DNA of 53,975 nt from Natronomicrosphaera sp040876735 (GCA_040876735.1 JBBDPC010000165.1:1-53975); one strand, 5' to 3'; shown: positions 29,965-38,707, numbered from the stretch's first letter. The notes: generated by a model from the letters alone, not told the origin. Made by a program: numbers and translations.

Positions 29965-30300
29965 CCGTTTCCTTTCTAAATGCGAAACCGTGTGAGTCGG
30001 GTCGTGCCATGACGACCCATTCGATACTCCCTGCGTGTCGCCTCGAGCCGTTTCGACGGCGCAAAGCCATATCTGACCGTAGGGATGCAAGCCATGCCGG
30101 GCAAGTGAAACCTTGCGTTCCCGGCGTCATGTTTCAGTGCATGGTTGAACGGGACCACCGCCACCCGGCAACTGCCTTGCCCGGCAAGACAGGGTTCGGC
30201 GACCATGCGCGTCGCGCATCAGTACGGCTCCCAACCTCGGCCTTTCGGCCGGGGCTGTTGCGCAAGGGCTTTGCAGCACCGTGCATGCGTGCCGGTCGGC
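29965..30300. other. 336-base structured non-coding stretch
   Basis: No credible reading frame. Several strong stems are present: 29999-30018 (GGTCGT.../ACGACC), 30096-30125 (GCCGGGCAAG with CTTGC and CCCGGC) and about 30235-30255 (CGGCC TTTC GGCCG). It separates two exported-protein genes on the same strand. It may be the long leader of the OmpH-like gene or a small RNA. None of the RNA families I know matched convincingly. Confidence 0.4.
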
Positions 30301-30534
30301 TCATAAGCCGCCGCCACCGTCGCCGTTACCACCGTCACCTTCTTCCGGAGCCGGCAGCGTGGGCAGTTCTTCCGGTTGTTCGGCCGGCGGTTGCTCCGCA
30401 GGCTGCTCGGCGGGTGGGGCGTCGTCCAGCGCCGGCGGCAACTCGCCCGAATCTTCGCACCCGGACAGCAGGCCCGTGGCGCTGAACAGCAGCGCCGCCG
30501 CGCCGCCGGCAATCAGTTTCATACCCTTCATCAT
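30301..30534 (-). CDS. tiny proline/glutamate-rich lipoprotein
   Basis: A 77-residue lipoprotein: signal peptide MMKGMKLIAGGAAALLFSAT, lipobox LLSGC (Cys26), then a disordered mature peptide of 51 residues, with a repeated PAEQP motif and a glycine-rich end (GDGGNGDGGGGL). An excellent AGGAGAAG precedes the ATG at 30534. A GCCCGCT/AGCGGGC hairpin lies just upstream (30561-30579). Small lipoproteins of this type may act as spacers or be surface decoration; no family recognised. Confidence 0.65.
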   Translation of the reverse strand: MMKGMKLIAGGAAALLFSATGLLSGCEDSGELPPALDDAPPAEQPAEQPPAEQPEELPTLPAPEEGDGGNGDGGGGL

Positions 30535-31026
30535 GCTTCTCCTTGCAACGGCTCCGTCTCGCCCGCTCACGCAGCGGGCATCCGATGGGGCCGGCCCTCG
30601 TGTCTGACGGCAAGTCTGGTCGTGACCGGAAGTAACGGGTGTTCCCATGCCTCCGCGCCGTTGAATCCGCCCTGGCCGTCGTGTTGTTGAACCTATACCC
30701 CGCCTGTCGGTGCGGGTTCGGCCGATACGAAAAAAGGCGGCGGAAAGGTCAAAATCGTGGGAATTATCCACAATGCCGGTGCGAACACCGCACGACGCCG
30801 CCACGCCCCTGAGATCGTTTGCAGGAAATCACCCCATCCACCGTACACGTGTGCATCGTAGAGGAGGTGGTGGAAATAATGCTTGGCTCTCCACCGTTTG
30901 AAGGGAGACCGTCGCATCCGTTTGAAGCTGGGCATCGATCAAGCCATCGCCCATGTCGAGGGGGCGCGTCGACCTCGGCCGTCGTGATGGAAATTCGCAA
31001 CGCACCGCCAACAGGAGACTTGCAAG
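30535..31026. other. 492-base divergent intergenic region
   Basis: Divergent promoter region for the tiny lipoprotein and the redoxin. Apart from the hairpin at 30561-30579 and a relatively AT-rich segment at about 30725-30775, I see nothing specific. The short open frames here are artefacts of high GC. Confidence 0.45.
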
Positions 31027-31695
31027 ATGATCAGGACAAGGTTGACAGGATTCGCCGCCATGGCCGCCATGGCCGCCGTGGCCGCACTCGCGTGTACCGC
31101 CATGCCCGCACTGGCGGAAGAAGAGGCCGCCGCCGAGAAGACCAAGGTGGCGACGGTTGGTGAGCCGGCGCCGCAGTTCGAGTTGACCGATCTCGACGGC
31201 GAGAAGCACAAGCTCAGCGACTACAAGGGGCAGATCGTCGTCCTGCACTGGCAGAGCCTGCAGTGCCCGTGGGAGGTCGGCAAGTATGAGCCGATCATCT
31301 CGGGCGTCTACAACGACTTCAAGTCGCGCGTGGACGAAGAGGGCAAGCAGCGCGTCGTCTTCCTCGGCATCAACTCCAACCACACCGAATCGGTCGAGGC
31401 GCTCAAGGCTTACTCCGAGGAGTGGGAGCTGTCCTATCCGATCCTGAAGGATGACGAGAATAAGATCGCTGACGTCTACCAGGCCCGCACCACGCCGCAC
31501 CTGTTCATCATCGACGAAGAGCAGACCCTGCGCTACATGGGCCACCCCGAAACCATCCCCGCCCGCCTCTCCGACGTGGGCGAGGGTGAGACGCAGTACC
31601 TCGTGCCCACGCTCAATGCACTGCTGAACGGTGAAGAGATCGAAGTCACCGAAACGCCCACCAAGGGCTGCACCATCAAGCGCGTCGAGCGGTAA
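31027..31695 (+). CDS. exported peroxiredoxin/redoxin (AhpC-TSA fold)
   Basis: A 222-residue protein with a signal peptide (1-30, ending AMPALA) and a thioredoxin-fold redoxin domain (about 42-185). The start VGEPAPQFELTDLDGEKHKL and the reactive-site segment LHWQSLQCPWE with Cys80 are typical, and no second cysteine follows at a CxxC spacing. The C-terminus ends TKGCTIKR. This length and ending match planctomycete redoxins annotated as thioredoxin family proteins with the KGC[ST]IKR ending, which may pair Cys80 with the tail cysteine. Expected to work in the periplasm. AGGAG precedes the ATG, and an intrinsic terminator follows 33 bases after the stop, so the gene is monocistronic. Confidence 0.85.
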   Translation: MIRTRLTGFAAMAAMAAVAALACTAMPALAEEEAAAEKTKVATVGEPAPQFELTDLDGEKHKLSDYKGQIVVLHWQSLQCPWEVGKYEPIISGVYNDFKSRVDEEGKQRVVFLGINSNHTESVEALKAYSEEWELSYPILKDDENKIADVYQARTTPHLFIIDEEQTLRYMGHPETIPARLSDVGEGETQYLVPTLNALLNGEEIEVTETPTKGCTIKRVER

Positions 31696-31728
31696 GTCCG
31701 CCCCGTTTCAACAGGCCGGCCACCCATC

Positions 31729-31760
31729 AAGGCCCGCAGGTTCGCCTGCGGGCCTTGTTT
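31729..31760 (+). terminator. intrinsic terminator after the redoxin gene
   Basis: AAGGCCCGCAGG (31729-31740), TTCG loop, CCTGCGGGCCTT (31745-31756), then GTTT. Perfect 12-base stem with a stable tetraloop. Confidence 0.85.
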
Positions 31761-31799
31761 ATGCGCTGGCTGGGGAGTTTCACGCAGCGGCCGCCAGGA

Positions 31800-32010
31800 G
31801 TGCGGAGAAGCGAACGAAACCACAGATGCACACGGATGGACACGGATCGGAGTAGAAGAGAAGTAGACGCAGATGAACGCAGATCAACGCGAATCAGAGA
31901 AGAAGCATGACTTTATTTTCTGTTTCTTCTCTTTCTTATCGGTGTTCATCTGCGCTCTTGGCGGCCTCTGTGAGAAACACCTCTGCCTTGAAGGCAAGCC
32001 AGTTCCGGGT
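31800..32010. repeat. dispersed 'CACGGATGGACACGGATCG' repeat with inverted partner
   Basis: GATGCACACGGATGGACACG near 31825-31845 and GATGAACGCAGATCAACGCG near 31871-31890 are followed by the complement-like TTCATCTGCGCTCTTGGCGG near 31944-31965. It shares wording with the repeat at 6970-7010. Part of the 31696-32126 gap, where no gene is supported; a chance open frame runs across it. Confidence 0.6.
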
Positions 32011-32126
32011 CTGTAGCGACAGATCAGGCCGTGGCGCTTATCCTTGTAGTGCGTGGCTGACGTTAGCCCGCCTTTGAACGTCCTGTGTTGAACGGTGTCC
32101 CGCACGCACCGGGGAGTAGAAACGTC

Positions 32127-34043
32127 ATGACCTCAACCCACGGCCGACCCATCCCGCACGCCGCCCGCCTCCGGTACCTCTGGCTCACAGTGGTGGTGAT
32201 CGGTTTCATCGCCATGCCGGCCGCCGCCGACAACGCCGCCCCCCCCGGAAACGCCCCCGCAAACGCCCCCGAAGCTCCCGCCCCCGGAGCCCCCGACGCG
32301 GGTGAGGACGTGGCGGTCGACGAGGCTCAGCCCGCCTCGGTCGTGGGTTGGATGGAACTGTCCGGCCCGCTGCGCGATGGGCCGCCGCCGTTCGCCTGGC
32401 TGACCGAGGAAGATGCCGGGCCGTCGCTCACCGGCGTGCTGCACCAGCTTGAGCGGGTGGCCACGCAGGAGCAGTACCTGGGCCTGGTGATCTACTTCGA
32501 TCAGCCGGAGCTGTCGCTGACGCAGATCAACGCGATTGGCGAAGGCGTGGCCCGCGTCCGCGATGCGGGCAAGCAGGTGCTCACCTTCGCCGAGGCGTAC
32601 AGCATGCTCGACTACCTGCTCGCCGCCCGGGCCGACACGATCCTGCTCCAGCACAAGGGGGCGGTGGAGCTGACCGGCCTGTCGATCGAGGAGATGTACC
32701 TCGGCGGCCTGCTGGAAAACGTCGGCGTGCAGGCGGACCTGATGCAGGTGGGCCAGTTCAAAGGCGCCGACGAGCCGTTGACCCGGCGTGCACCGAGCGA
32801 AGCGTGGGACCGCAACATGTCCAGCCTGCTCGACGACCTGTACGCCCAGATCGTCGGCCAGATCGCCGAGGGACGCGGCCTCGACCGCGACGAGGTCGAA
32901 GCGATCATCGGCGACTCGTGGGGGATGTCCGACGTCGACTACCTTCGCCGCCGCGTGGTGGATCGGCTGACCGATCGCGACTTGATCGACGCCACCGAAC
33001 TCGCCTTCGGCGAAGGCTTCGTCTGGGATGACGTGCTCGGCCGGGGCGAAAGCCAACTGCAACAAAGCAGCAACCCGTTCGCCTTGTTTCAGACGCTGTT
33101 CCAGGAGCGCCGGCCGACGACGCGGCGCGACGCGATCGCCGTGGTCCGCGCCAGTGGCGCGATCACCAGCGGCGAGTCGAGCATCGGCGACGGCCTGTTC
33201 TCGGCCGACAGCATCGGCAGCCGTACGCTGGTCAAGACGTTGGGCGAGATTCGCGACAACCCGCACATCAAGGCGGTGGTGGTGCGCATCGATTCGCCTG
33301 GCGGTTCGGCGCTGGCCAGCGAGGTGATCTGGCAGTCGCTGCGCGATCTGGCGGAGCACAAGCCGGTGTTCGCGAGCATTGACGGCATGGCGGCGTCGGG
33401 CGGGTACTACCTGGCGGCGGGGACGGATGAGATTTACGTGTCGCCGCAGTCGATCCTCGGGTCGATCGGCGTGGTGGGGGGCAAGATCGTGCTCGGCGGG
33501 CTGTATGAGAAGGTGGGCGTGAACGTGCATCGGCGCAGCCGGGGGCCGTTGGCGGACATGTTCAACAGCGTGGAGCCGTTCACCGACGAGCAGCGTGAGG
33601 CGGTGCAGGCGGGGCTGGATCGGATTTACGAGCAGTTTCTGGATCGCGTGGAGATCGGCCGGGGCAACCGGCTGGCGGACGCGGAGGCGGTGGCGGAAGG
33701 GCGGCTGTTCACCGGTCGGCAGGCGGTGGACAACGGCATGGCGGACGAGATGGGCGGACTTAGCGACGCGCTGGCGGCCGTGGCCGAGCGTGCGGGGCTG
33801 GAAGAGGGGCAGTATGACATTGTGCACCTGCCACCACCGATGAGCCTGGGGCAATTTCTCGATGGGCTGTTGGGCGTAAGTTCACCGCGGGTGGGCGTGG
33901 AGCAGTCGGCGTGGCTGGCGGCTGGCCGGGAGCTGATGGGGCCGGCGGCGTGGCAGTCGGTGCAGCGGGTGATGGGGGGCGTGATGCTGCTGCGTGACGA
34001 GCCGGCGCTGACGTTGATGCCGTATGTGATCGTGGTGAAGTGA
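32127..34043 (+). CDS. sppA: signal peptide peptidase SppA, 67-kDa type
   Basis: A 638-residue membrane-bound serine protease that clears cleaved signal peptides. It has an N-terminal membrane segment/signal (about 15-34), an Ala/Pro linker (35-72), and two tandem SppA domains (about 75-330 and 335-600). The catalytic pair is K212 in GQFKGADEP and S424 in DGMAASGGYYLAAG, as in the double-length E. coli type. Multimer contacts at YVSPQSILGSIGVVGG are conserved. The ATG at 32127 has GGGGAG about ten bases upstream. A perfect 52-base palindrome follows the stop codon. Confidence 0.93.
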   Translation: MTSTHGRPIPHAARLRYLWLTVVVIGFIAMPAAADNAAPPGNAPANAPEAPAPGAPDAGEDVAVDEAQPASVVGWMELSGPLRDGPPPFAWLTEEDAGPSLTGVLHQLERVATQEQYLGLVIYFDQPELSLTQINAIGEGVARVRDAGKQVLTFAEAYSMLDYLLAARADTILLQHKGAVELTGLSIEEMYLGGLLENVGVQADLMQVGQFKGADEPLTRRAPSEAWDRNMSSLLDDLYAQIVGQIAEGRGLDRDEVEAIIGDSWGMSDVDYLRRRVVDRLTDRDLIDATELAFGEGFVWDDVLGRGESQLQQSSNPFALFQTLFQERRPTTRRDAIAVVRASGAITSGESSIGDGLFSADSIGSRTLVKTLGEIRDNPHIKAVVVRIDSPGGSALASEVIWQSLRDLAEHKPVFASIDGMAASGGYYLAAGTDEIYVSPQSILGSIGVVGGKIVLGGLYEKVGVNVHRRSRGPLADMFNSVEPFTDEQREAVQAGLDRIYEQFLDRVEIGRGNRLADAEAVAEGRLFTGRQAVDNGMADEMGGLSDALAAVAERAGLEEGQYDIVHLPPPMSLGQFLDGLLGVSSPRVGVEQSAWLAAGRELMGPAAWQSVQRVMGGVMLLRDEPALTLMPYVIVVK

Positions 34044-34053
34044 GGCCATGGGT

Positions 34054-34105
34054 TTAGCCGCGCAGCGCACGCGGAGCGCGCTCCGCGTGCGCTGCGCGGC
34101 TAAAA
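34054..34105. repeat. perfect 52-base palindrome after sppA
   Basis: TTTAGCCGCGCAGCGCACGC... reads identically on both strands over 52 bases with no loop. It sits in the 84-base gap between sppA and ispD. A related but interrupted copy (TTAGCCCGCAGCGCAGCGG) is at 43444-43517. It could form a cruciform or a 25-bp RNA hairpin. Confidence 0.9.
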
Positions 34106-34127
34106 ATATGAGAAACGGAATGCAGGT

Positions 34128-34991
34128 ATGAAGACGGCGGTGATTTTGCCGGCGGCGGGGGTGGGTCGGCGGTTTAATGGTGGCGACGATGCGGGGCCGT
34201 CGAAGGTGGAGATGACGCTGGCGGGCAAGGCGGTGTTCGTGCGGGCGATCGAGTTGTTTCTGCGCCGGCCGGAGGTGAGCGACGTGCTGCTGGCGGTGCA
34301 TCCGGAGAAGTTGGAGGCGTTCGCGCTGCGGTGGGGCGACACGCTGCGGTTTCTGGGGGTGCGCCTCGTCGCGGGCGGAACGGTGGAGCGGTGGGAGACG
34401 GTGGCGAAGGCGCTGGCGGAGGTGCCGGCCCATTGCACGCATGTGGCGGTGCATGACGCGGCGCGGCCAATGACCAGCGATGCGCTGATCGAGCGCGTGT
34501 TCGCGGCGGCGGCGACGCATGACGCGGTGATCCCCGCGCTGCCCGTGACCAGCACGCTCAAGCGCGTGAAGGAACTCGACACGGCAAGCGAGCCGCCGGC
34601 CGACCCGCTGGATGCGATCCTTGGCGATGCGGGCAAGGCGGGGGGCGATCCGGGGGGCGATCCGGGGGCCGAAGTGCGGCAGGTGGTGGAGACCGTGCCG
34701 CGTGCGGGGCTGGTGGCGGTGGAGACGCCGCAGGTGTTTGCCGTGGGATTGCTGCGTCGCGCGTATGCGCAGGTGAGCGAAGGCCGGTTTGATGCGGCGG
34801 GCGTGACGGATGATGCGAGCCTGGTTGAGGCGTTGGGCGAGCCGGTCTACGTGGTGGAAGGGGAGACGGAGAACCTGAAGCTGACGCGGGCGGCGGACGT
34901 GGCGCTGTGCGAGGCGATCCTGGCCAAGCGTGCGGGCGATGCGTCGCAGAGCCGCAAGCGGCTGTTCGGAGATGACGATGAGGATGAGTAG
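34128..34991 (+). CDS. ispD: 2-C-methyl-D-erythritol 4-phosphate cytidylyltransferase
   Basis: A 287-residue enzyme of the non-mevalonate isoprenoid pathway, forming CDP-methylerythritol. The CTP-binding loop ILPAAGVGRRF is at 6-16, and the lysine of GPSKVEM follows at about 26. The VHDAARPMTS motif lies near 104-113 and ETPQVFAV near 200-207. Usual length is about 230. The extra residues are a proline/glycine-rich insertion between the TSTLKRV strand and the conserved ETVPRAGL strand (about 150-190, with a GGDPGGDPG run) and a charged tail. The gene is tightly downstream of sppA but separated by the palindrome. ispF is not adjacent. Confidence 0.9.
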   Translation: MKTAVILPAAGVGRRFNGGDDAGPSKVEMTLAGKAVFVRAIELFLRRPEVSDVLLAVHPEKLEAFALRWGDTLRFLGVRLVAGGTVERWETVAKALAEVPAHCTHVAVHDAARPMTSDALIERVFAAAATHDAVIPALPVTSTLKRVKELDTASEPPADPLDAILGDAGKAGGDPGGDPGAEVRQVVETVPRAGLVAVETPQVFAVGLLRRAYAQVSEGRFDAAGVTDDASLVEALGEPVYVVEGETENLKLTRAADVALCEAILAKRAGDASQSRKRLFGDDDEDE

Positions 34992-34996
34992 GGCGA

Positions 34997-36250
34997 TCAC
35001 GGCGGCGTGTGGCCGGCGGCGGGTGCGGGGTCGCGGAAGAAGAGGATGAACAGGCCGGCGGCGAGGGCGCAGACGAGGCTGGCGTAGTAGAAGACGTGGA
35101 GCAGGGATTCGTCGGCGACCCACCCACCAAGCACGGAGCCGAGGATGCGGCCCGTGCCGTAGATGGTCATGGCGTAGAGGCCCTGGATGGAGTTTCGGTA
35201 GCGCGATTGCGCCTGGCGGTTGAGGAATACCGCTGGGGCGACGTGGATGACCAGCACGTGCAGGCCGTGGAAAACCTGCGTGGCGACGGCGATGAACACC
35301 GTGGGCCAGGCGGCGAGCAGGCCCATCCGCACGGCCATGGCGGCGGTGCCGAGCACCATCAGCCAGCGGACACCGAAGCGGGCGAGCAGGTAGCCGAACC
35401 CGAGCATGAAAAACACTTCGAGTACGACGCCGAGGTTGGTGATCAGGCCGACCCACTCGTTGGCGATGCCCGCCTGTTCGGTGAGGTAGAGCGGGTAGAA
35501 GGCGTAGTAGGCGCTGTTGGCCATGTGCGCGAGAAAGATTGCGGCGCAGAAGATCAGCACGTGCGGGCGAAGCATGGCGTGTAACGCTTCAGTGGTGGGC
35601 AGGCGTGAAGACAGTTTCGAGTTTTGGGTTTCGAGTTTCGAGTTGGCGTTTTCAGGCGGCGGAGGCACGTCGGCACCGGGCGCGCCGCCGCGGGCGAGGG
35701 GGCGCGTGCGCGGCAGCGTCAGCGCGCTGAGGCCGCCGAGCAGAGCGAAGCCTACGCCGACGGCGAGCGTCGCGCCGATCGGCGCCCCGGCCGCAAGGGC
35801 AACGTAGAGGATCAGCGACGGCAGAATAAACCCCACCGTCCCCCACACCCGCACGCGGTGATAAGGCACGGCCGACCTGCCCGCCGCGCGATGCTGCGCC
35901 TGCACCTGAAAGTTGAGTCCGTCCTGCAACGGCATCACCGCCACGAACGCCAGCGCGAACAGCGCATGGGCGACGAAGATCGGCCAGAATCCCTCCGTCA
36001 ACAGCAGCGCGGCGAGTGTGGCGGCGCTGGCCAGGAAGATGCCCGCCAATAACGTCTTGCCTTCCAGGTGAGCGTCGGCCAGCAGCGTCAGCGCCACCGG
36101 GCTCAACAAAATCGCCGCGCCGACCATGCCCAGCACGTAGCCGACCTGCGTGTTCGTCAGTTCCTGCGTCCGCAGGTAGACCGGCAGGTAGGGCAGCACC
36201 GAGCCCATCAGCGCGTAGCCCAGGAAATAGTTGGCTTTGAGGGCACGCAT
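34997..36250 (-). CDS. MFS transporter, NupG/LacY-like, with repeat-derived central loop
   Basis: A 417-residue transporter with twelve predicted helices in two halves, beginning MRALKANYFLGYALMG. The layout resembles nucleoside:H+ symporter-like or LacY-like members (MFS_1_like). The cytoplasmic loop between helices 6 and 7 contains ENANSKLETQNSKLSSRL, encoded by the GTTTCGAGTTTTGGGTTTCG tract at 35608-35653. That wording also occurs outside genes at 27087-27200 and 51957-51992, so this loop seems to have absorbed a repeat in frame. The start chosen is the ATG at 36250, but a TTG at 36262 is possible. The gene is convergent with ispD. Substrate unknown; the adjacent fucosidase gene hints at sugar uptake. 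Confidence 0.82.
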   Translation of the reverse strand: MRALKANYFLGYALMGSVLPYLPVYLRTQELTNTQVGYVLGMVGAAILLSPVALTLLADAHLEGKTLLAGIFLASAATLAALLLTEGFWPIFVAHALFALAFVAVMPLQDGLNFQVQAQHRAAGRSAVPYHRVRVWGTVGFILPSLILYVALAAGAPIGATLAVGVGFALLGGLSALTLPRTRPLARGGAPGADVPPPPENANSKLETQNSKLSSRLPTTEALHAMLRPHVLIFCAAIFLAHMANSAYYAFYPLYLTEQAGIANEWVGLITNLGVVLEVFFMLGFGYLLARFGVRWLMVLGTAAMAVRMGLLAAWPTVFIAVATQVFHGLHVLVIHVAPAVFLNRQAQSRYRNSIQGLYAMTIYGTGRILGSVLGGWVADESLLHVFYYASLVCALAAGLFILFFRDPAPAAGHTPP

Positions 36251-36264
36251 GGTGGGACACAAAT

Positions 36265-36294
36265 GAAGCCCACGGGTTCAAGCCGGGAGCTTCA
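36265..36294. repeat. degenerate GAAGCCCACGG hairpin
   Basis: GAAGCCCACGGGTTCAAGCC followed by GGGAGCTTC: an imperfect member of the five-copy hairpin family, lying between the MFS and fucosidase genes. Confidence 0.55.
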
Positions 36295-36314
36295 GTCCGG
36301 GCGGCGCTTTGGGT

Positions 36315-37628
36315 TCAATCTTTCAGGAACAACTCCACCACCGGCACTGCCACGTCCGGCCGGGTCTGTGGCAGGTTAAGCGTCACGCTGCCTTTCCCGG
36401 CGCCGATGTGCTGGGCGTGCCAGTTGTCGATGCCCAGCTTCACCTCACTGGCGTCGTGCAGCAGTTGGGCGTATTCCACGCGCTCGGTGAACGCTTTGCC
36501 GTCGAGGTGCAGGTGCTTATAGGGCCAGGCATAGATGTGCACGTAGAGGCGCTTCTTCTCAGGGTTGTAGGTGAGCCGGCAATCCTGGGGCGTGGCGAAC
36601 TCGGGCGGCGCCTGCGTGCAGCCGTAGATGCTGCGGTCATGGCGTTTCATCCAGTCGCCGATGCCGTTGAGCCGGTCGAGCGCGCGGGCGTCGAATTCGC
36701 CGCGGCCGGTGGGGCCGACGTTGAGCAGCAGGTTGCCACCCTTGCTCACGCAGTCGCTGAGCGTCTGGATCAGTTGCTCGGTGGATCGCCAGCTTTGCTC
36801 ATCGCGGTGGTAGCCCCACGAGCCGGAGAAGGTCTGGCAGGCCTCCCAGACGACCGGCTTGCCGTCGACGTGGATCCAGCCGCGCGGCTGCGCCTGCTCG
36901 GGGGTCTTGATGTCCCAGGTGGGCGGGTCGGCGGGCAGGTCGAGGCGGTCGTCGAGGATGATGTTCGGCTGAAGCTTGCGGATGAGCTTGATCAGTTCTT
37001 CGCTCTGCCAGTCGTCCTTGCCCTTGCCCGTGCCATCGGGTTTGGGGTAGGAGAAGTCGTACCAGAGGATGTCGACGTCGCCGAACTCGGTGAGCAGCTC
37101 TCGCGTCTGGCCATGGAGATACTCGGCATACTTGCGCTGGTCCCGGCCCTCGTTCATCTTCTTGCGCTCGACTTCGGAGAGGTTGCGGTAGGGGCCGTGG
37201 TGCGGGTCGATCACGTACTGCGGGTGGTGCCAGTCGATCAGCGAGTGGTAGAATCCGACGCGCATGTTGTGCATGCGGAACGCCTCGACCATCGGCCGCA
37301 GCAGGTCCCGGCCGGCGGGCGTGTTGGGCGCTTTGTAGTCGGTGAGCTTCGAGTCCCAGAGGCAAAAGCCCTCGTGATGCTTGGTGGTGATGACGAAGTA
37401 TTTCATCCCCGCGTGAGCGGCGGCGGCGGCCCACTGGTTCGGGTCGTACAGGTCGGGGTCGAAGTGCTTGAAGTACTTGCGGTCGTACTCTTCGTTGGGG
37501 ATCTGCTCGCGGTGCTTGAGCCACTCGTGCCGCGCGCCGAGCGAGTAGAGGCCCCAGTGGATGAACAGGCCGAAGCGGTCGTGTGTGAACCAGGAGGTGT
37601 CGCCGGGCGTTTGAAGCGTTTCGAGCAT
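36315..37628 (-). CDS. alpha-L-fucosidase (GH29)
   Basis: A 437-residue glycoside hydrolase family 29 enzyme that removes alpha-L-fucose from glycans. Conserved features include FGLFIHWGLYS (about 19-29), KYFVITTKHHEGFCLWDS (about 76-93), YHSLIDWHHP (about 125-134) and the nucleophile-bearing DILWYDFS strand (about 190-197). The last 100 residues are a beta-sandwich. No signal peptide is visible, so it acts inside the cell on imported oligosaccharides or is exported unusually. AGGAACG precedes the ATG at 37628. An MFS transporter gene follows on the same strand after 64 bases, so uptake and cleavage may be linked. Confidence 0.92.
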   Translation of the reverse strand: MLETLQTPGDTSWFTHDRFGLFIHWGLYSLGARHEWLKHREQIPNEEYDRKYFKHFDPDLYDPNQWAAAAAHAGMKYFVITTKHHEGFCLWDSKLTDYKAPNTPAGRDLLRPMVEAFRMHNMRVGFYHSLIDWHHPQYVIDPHHGPYRNLSEVERKKMNEGRDQRKYAEYLHGQTRELLTEFGDVDILWYDFSYPKPDGTGKGKDDWQSEELIKLIRKLQPNIILDDRLDLPADPPTWDIKTPEQAQPRGWIHVDGKPVVWEACQTFSGSWGYHRDEQSWRSTEQLIQTLSDCVSKGGNLLLNVGPTGRGEFDARALDRLNGIGDWMKRHDRSIYGCTQAPPEFATPQDCRLTYNPEKKRLYVHIYAWPYKHLHLDGKAFTERVEYAQLLHDASEVKLGIDNWHAQHIGAGKGSVTLNLPQTRPDVAVPVVELFLKD

Positions 37629-37755
37629 TGGGCGTTCCTTTTTCGATTGATGCGAGGACGGGTTTGTGTCGTGGTGGTTCAGGCGGTACACATTAGGGAA
37701 TTGTTGCGGTGATGCAATGCCGGCGGCCGCCGCCCGGCCATGGAAGGATGCGAGA

Positions 37756-38619
37756 ATGGGTGGATCAAAGCCACGCCGCAGGCCCACGACACAACGCACC
37801 GCACCGCCGCTGCGCATTCTCCACACGCTTTCCGATTCCACCGGCAACCTCGCCCGCCACACCCTCTCCGCCTTGCTGACGCAGTTTCACGACGGAGCGC
37901 TGGACGTCCGCCTCCACCCGTTTCTGAATACCGCGCCGAAGCTCGAACAGGCGCTCGACGCGGTCGAAGCCGAGCCCGGGGCCGTGCTGCATGCCCTGGT
38001 CAAGCGCGACGCCAAAGCCCGCGTCCACCGCCGTTGCGACCGCCTCGGCCTACCCTGCTTCGATCTCACCGGCGACCTCGCCCGCTTCATCGCCGACGCC
38101 ACAGGCCTGCGTCCCAAGCCCGACCTTACCCGCCTGCACCAGGTCGATGCGCAGTACCAGCGCCGCATCTCCGCACTCGACTTCACCATCACCCACGATG
38201 ACGGCCTGGGCCTGCCCACCCTTCACGAAGCCGACGTCGTGCTCACCGGCGTCTCCCGCACCAGCAAAACGCCCACCAGTATTCTGCTTGCGCAGGAGGG
38301 GCTGAAGGTCGCCAATGTCTCGTTGGCCATGGACGTCAAGCCGCCGCAGGAGTTGCTCGCCCTCTCGCGTGGGCAGGTGGTGGGCCTGACCATCGACCCC
38401 GGCGTGCTCAGCGAAATCCGTACCCGCCGATGGCAGACCTTCGGTGGCGCCACCGTCGACTCTCGCTATGCCGATCCCGACTACGTCGACCGCGAAGTCG
38501 CCTGGTGCCAGCGCCTTTTCCGTCAGCAGGGCTGGCGCACGCTCGACGTGACCGACCAGGCCATCGAGGAAACCGCCGCCAAAGTCCTCCAGATCATCCG
38601 CCATCGCGACGCCTTATAG
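37756..38619 (+). CDS. pyruvate,phosphate dikinase regulatory protein (DUF299/PSRP)
   Basis: A 287-residue bifunctional ADP-dependent kinase/Pi-dependent pyrophosphorylase of the DUF299 family. It inactivates and reactivates its target (pyruvate,phosphate dikinase, or PEP synthetase in enterobacteria) by threonine phosphorylation. The P-loop-like signature GVSRTSKTPTS is at about 164-174, and the N-terminal LHTLSDSTGNLARH segment is also characteristic. GGAAGG lies seven bases before the ATG at 37756. The target enzyme is not in the window, so PPDK versus PpsA cannot be decided. The gene stands alone, divergent from the fucosidase. Confidence 0.9.
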   Translation: MGGSKPRRRPTTQRTAPPLRILHTLSDSTGNLARHTLSALLTQFHDGALDVRLHPFLNTAPKLEQALDAVEAEPGAVLHALVKRDAKARVHRRCDRLGLPCFDLTGDLARFIADATGLRPKPDLTRLHQVDAQYQRRISALDFTITHDDGLGLPTLHEADVVLTGVSRTSKTPTSILLAQEGLKVANVSLAMDVKPPQELLALSRGQVVGLTIDPGVLSEIRTRRWQTFGGATVDSRYADPDYVDREVAWCQRLFRQQGWRTLDVTDQAIEETAAKVLQIIRHRDAL

Positions 38620-38707
38620 CCGCTCACGGCTTAGCGGTGGCCGTACCTCCGCGACTGCATACAGCGTCTTGCCACACTTCGTCATGTACCTTTTCCGGAG
38701 CCAGACC

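Noticed and set aside
30200..30300. GCAAAGCC word suggesting a riboswitch in the lipoprotein-OmpH gap
   Set aside because: The remainder of the c-di-GMP or other known aptamer consensus is not present.
32133..33854. 573-codon frame on the minus strand across sppA
   Set aside because: Shadow of sppA with a histidine/arginine/leucine-skewed composition and no start signals.
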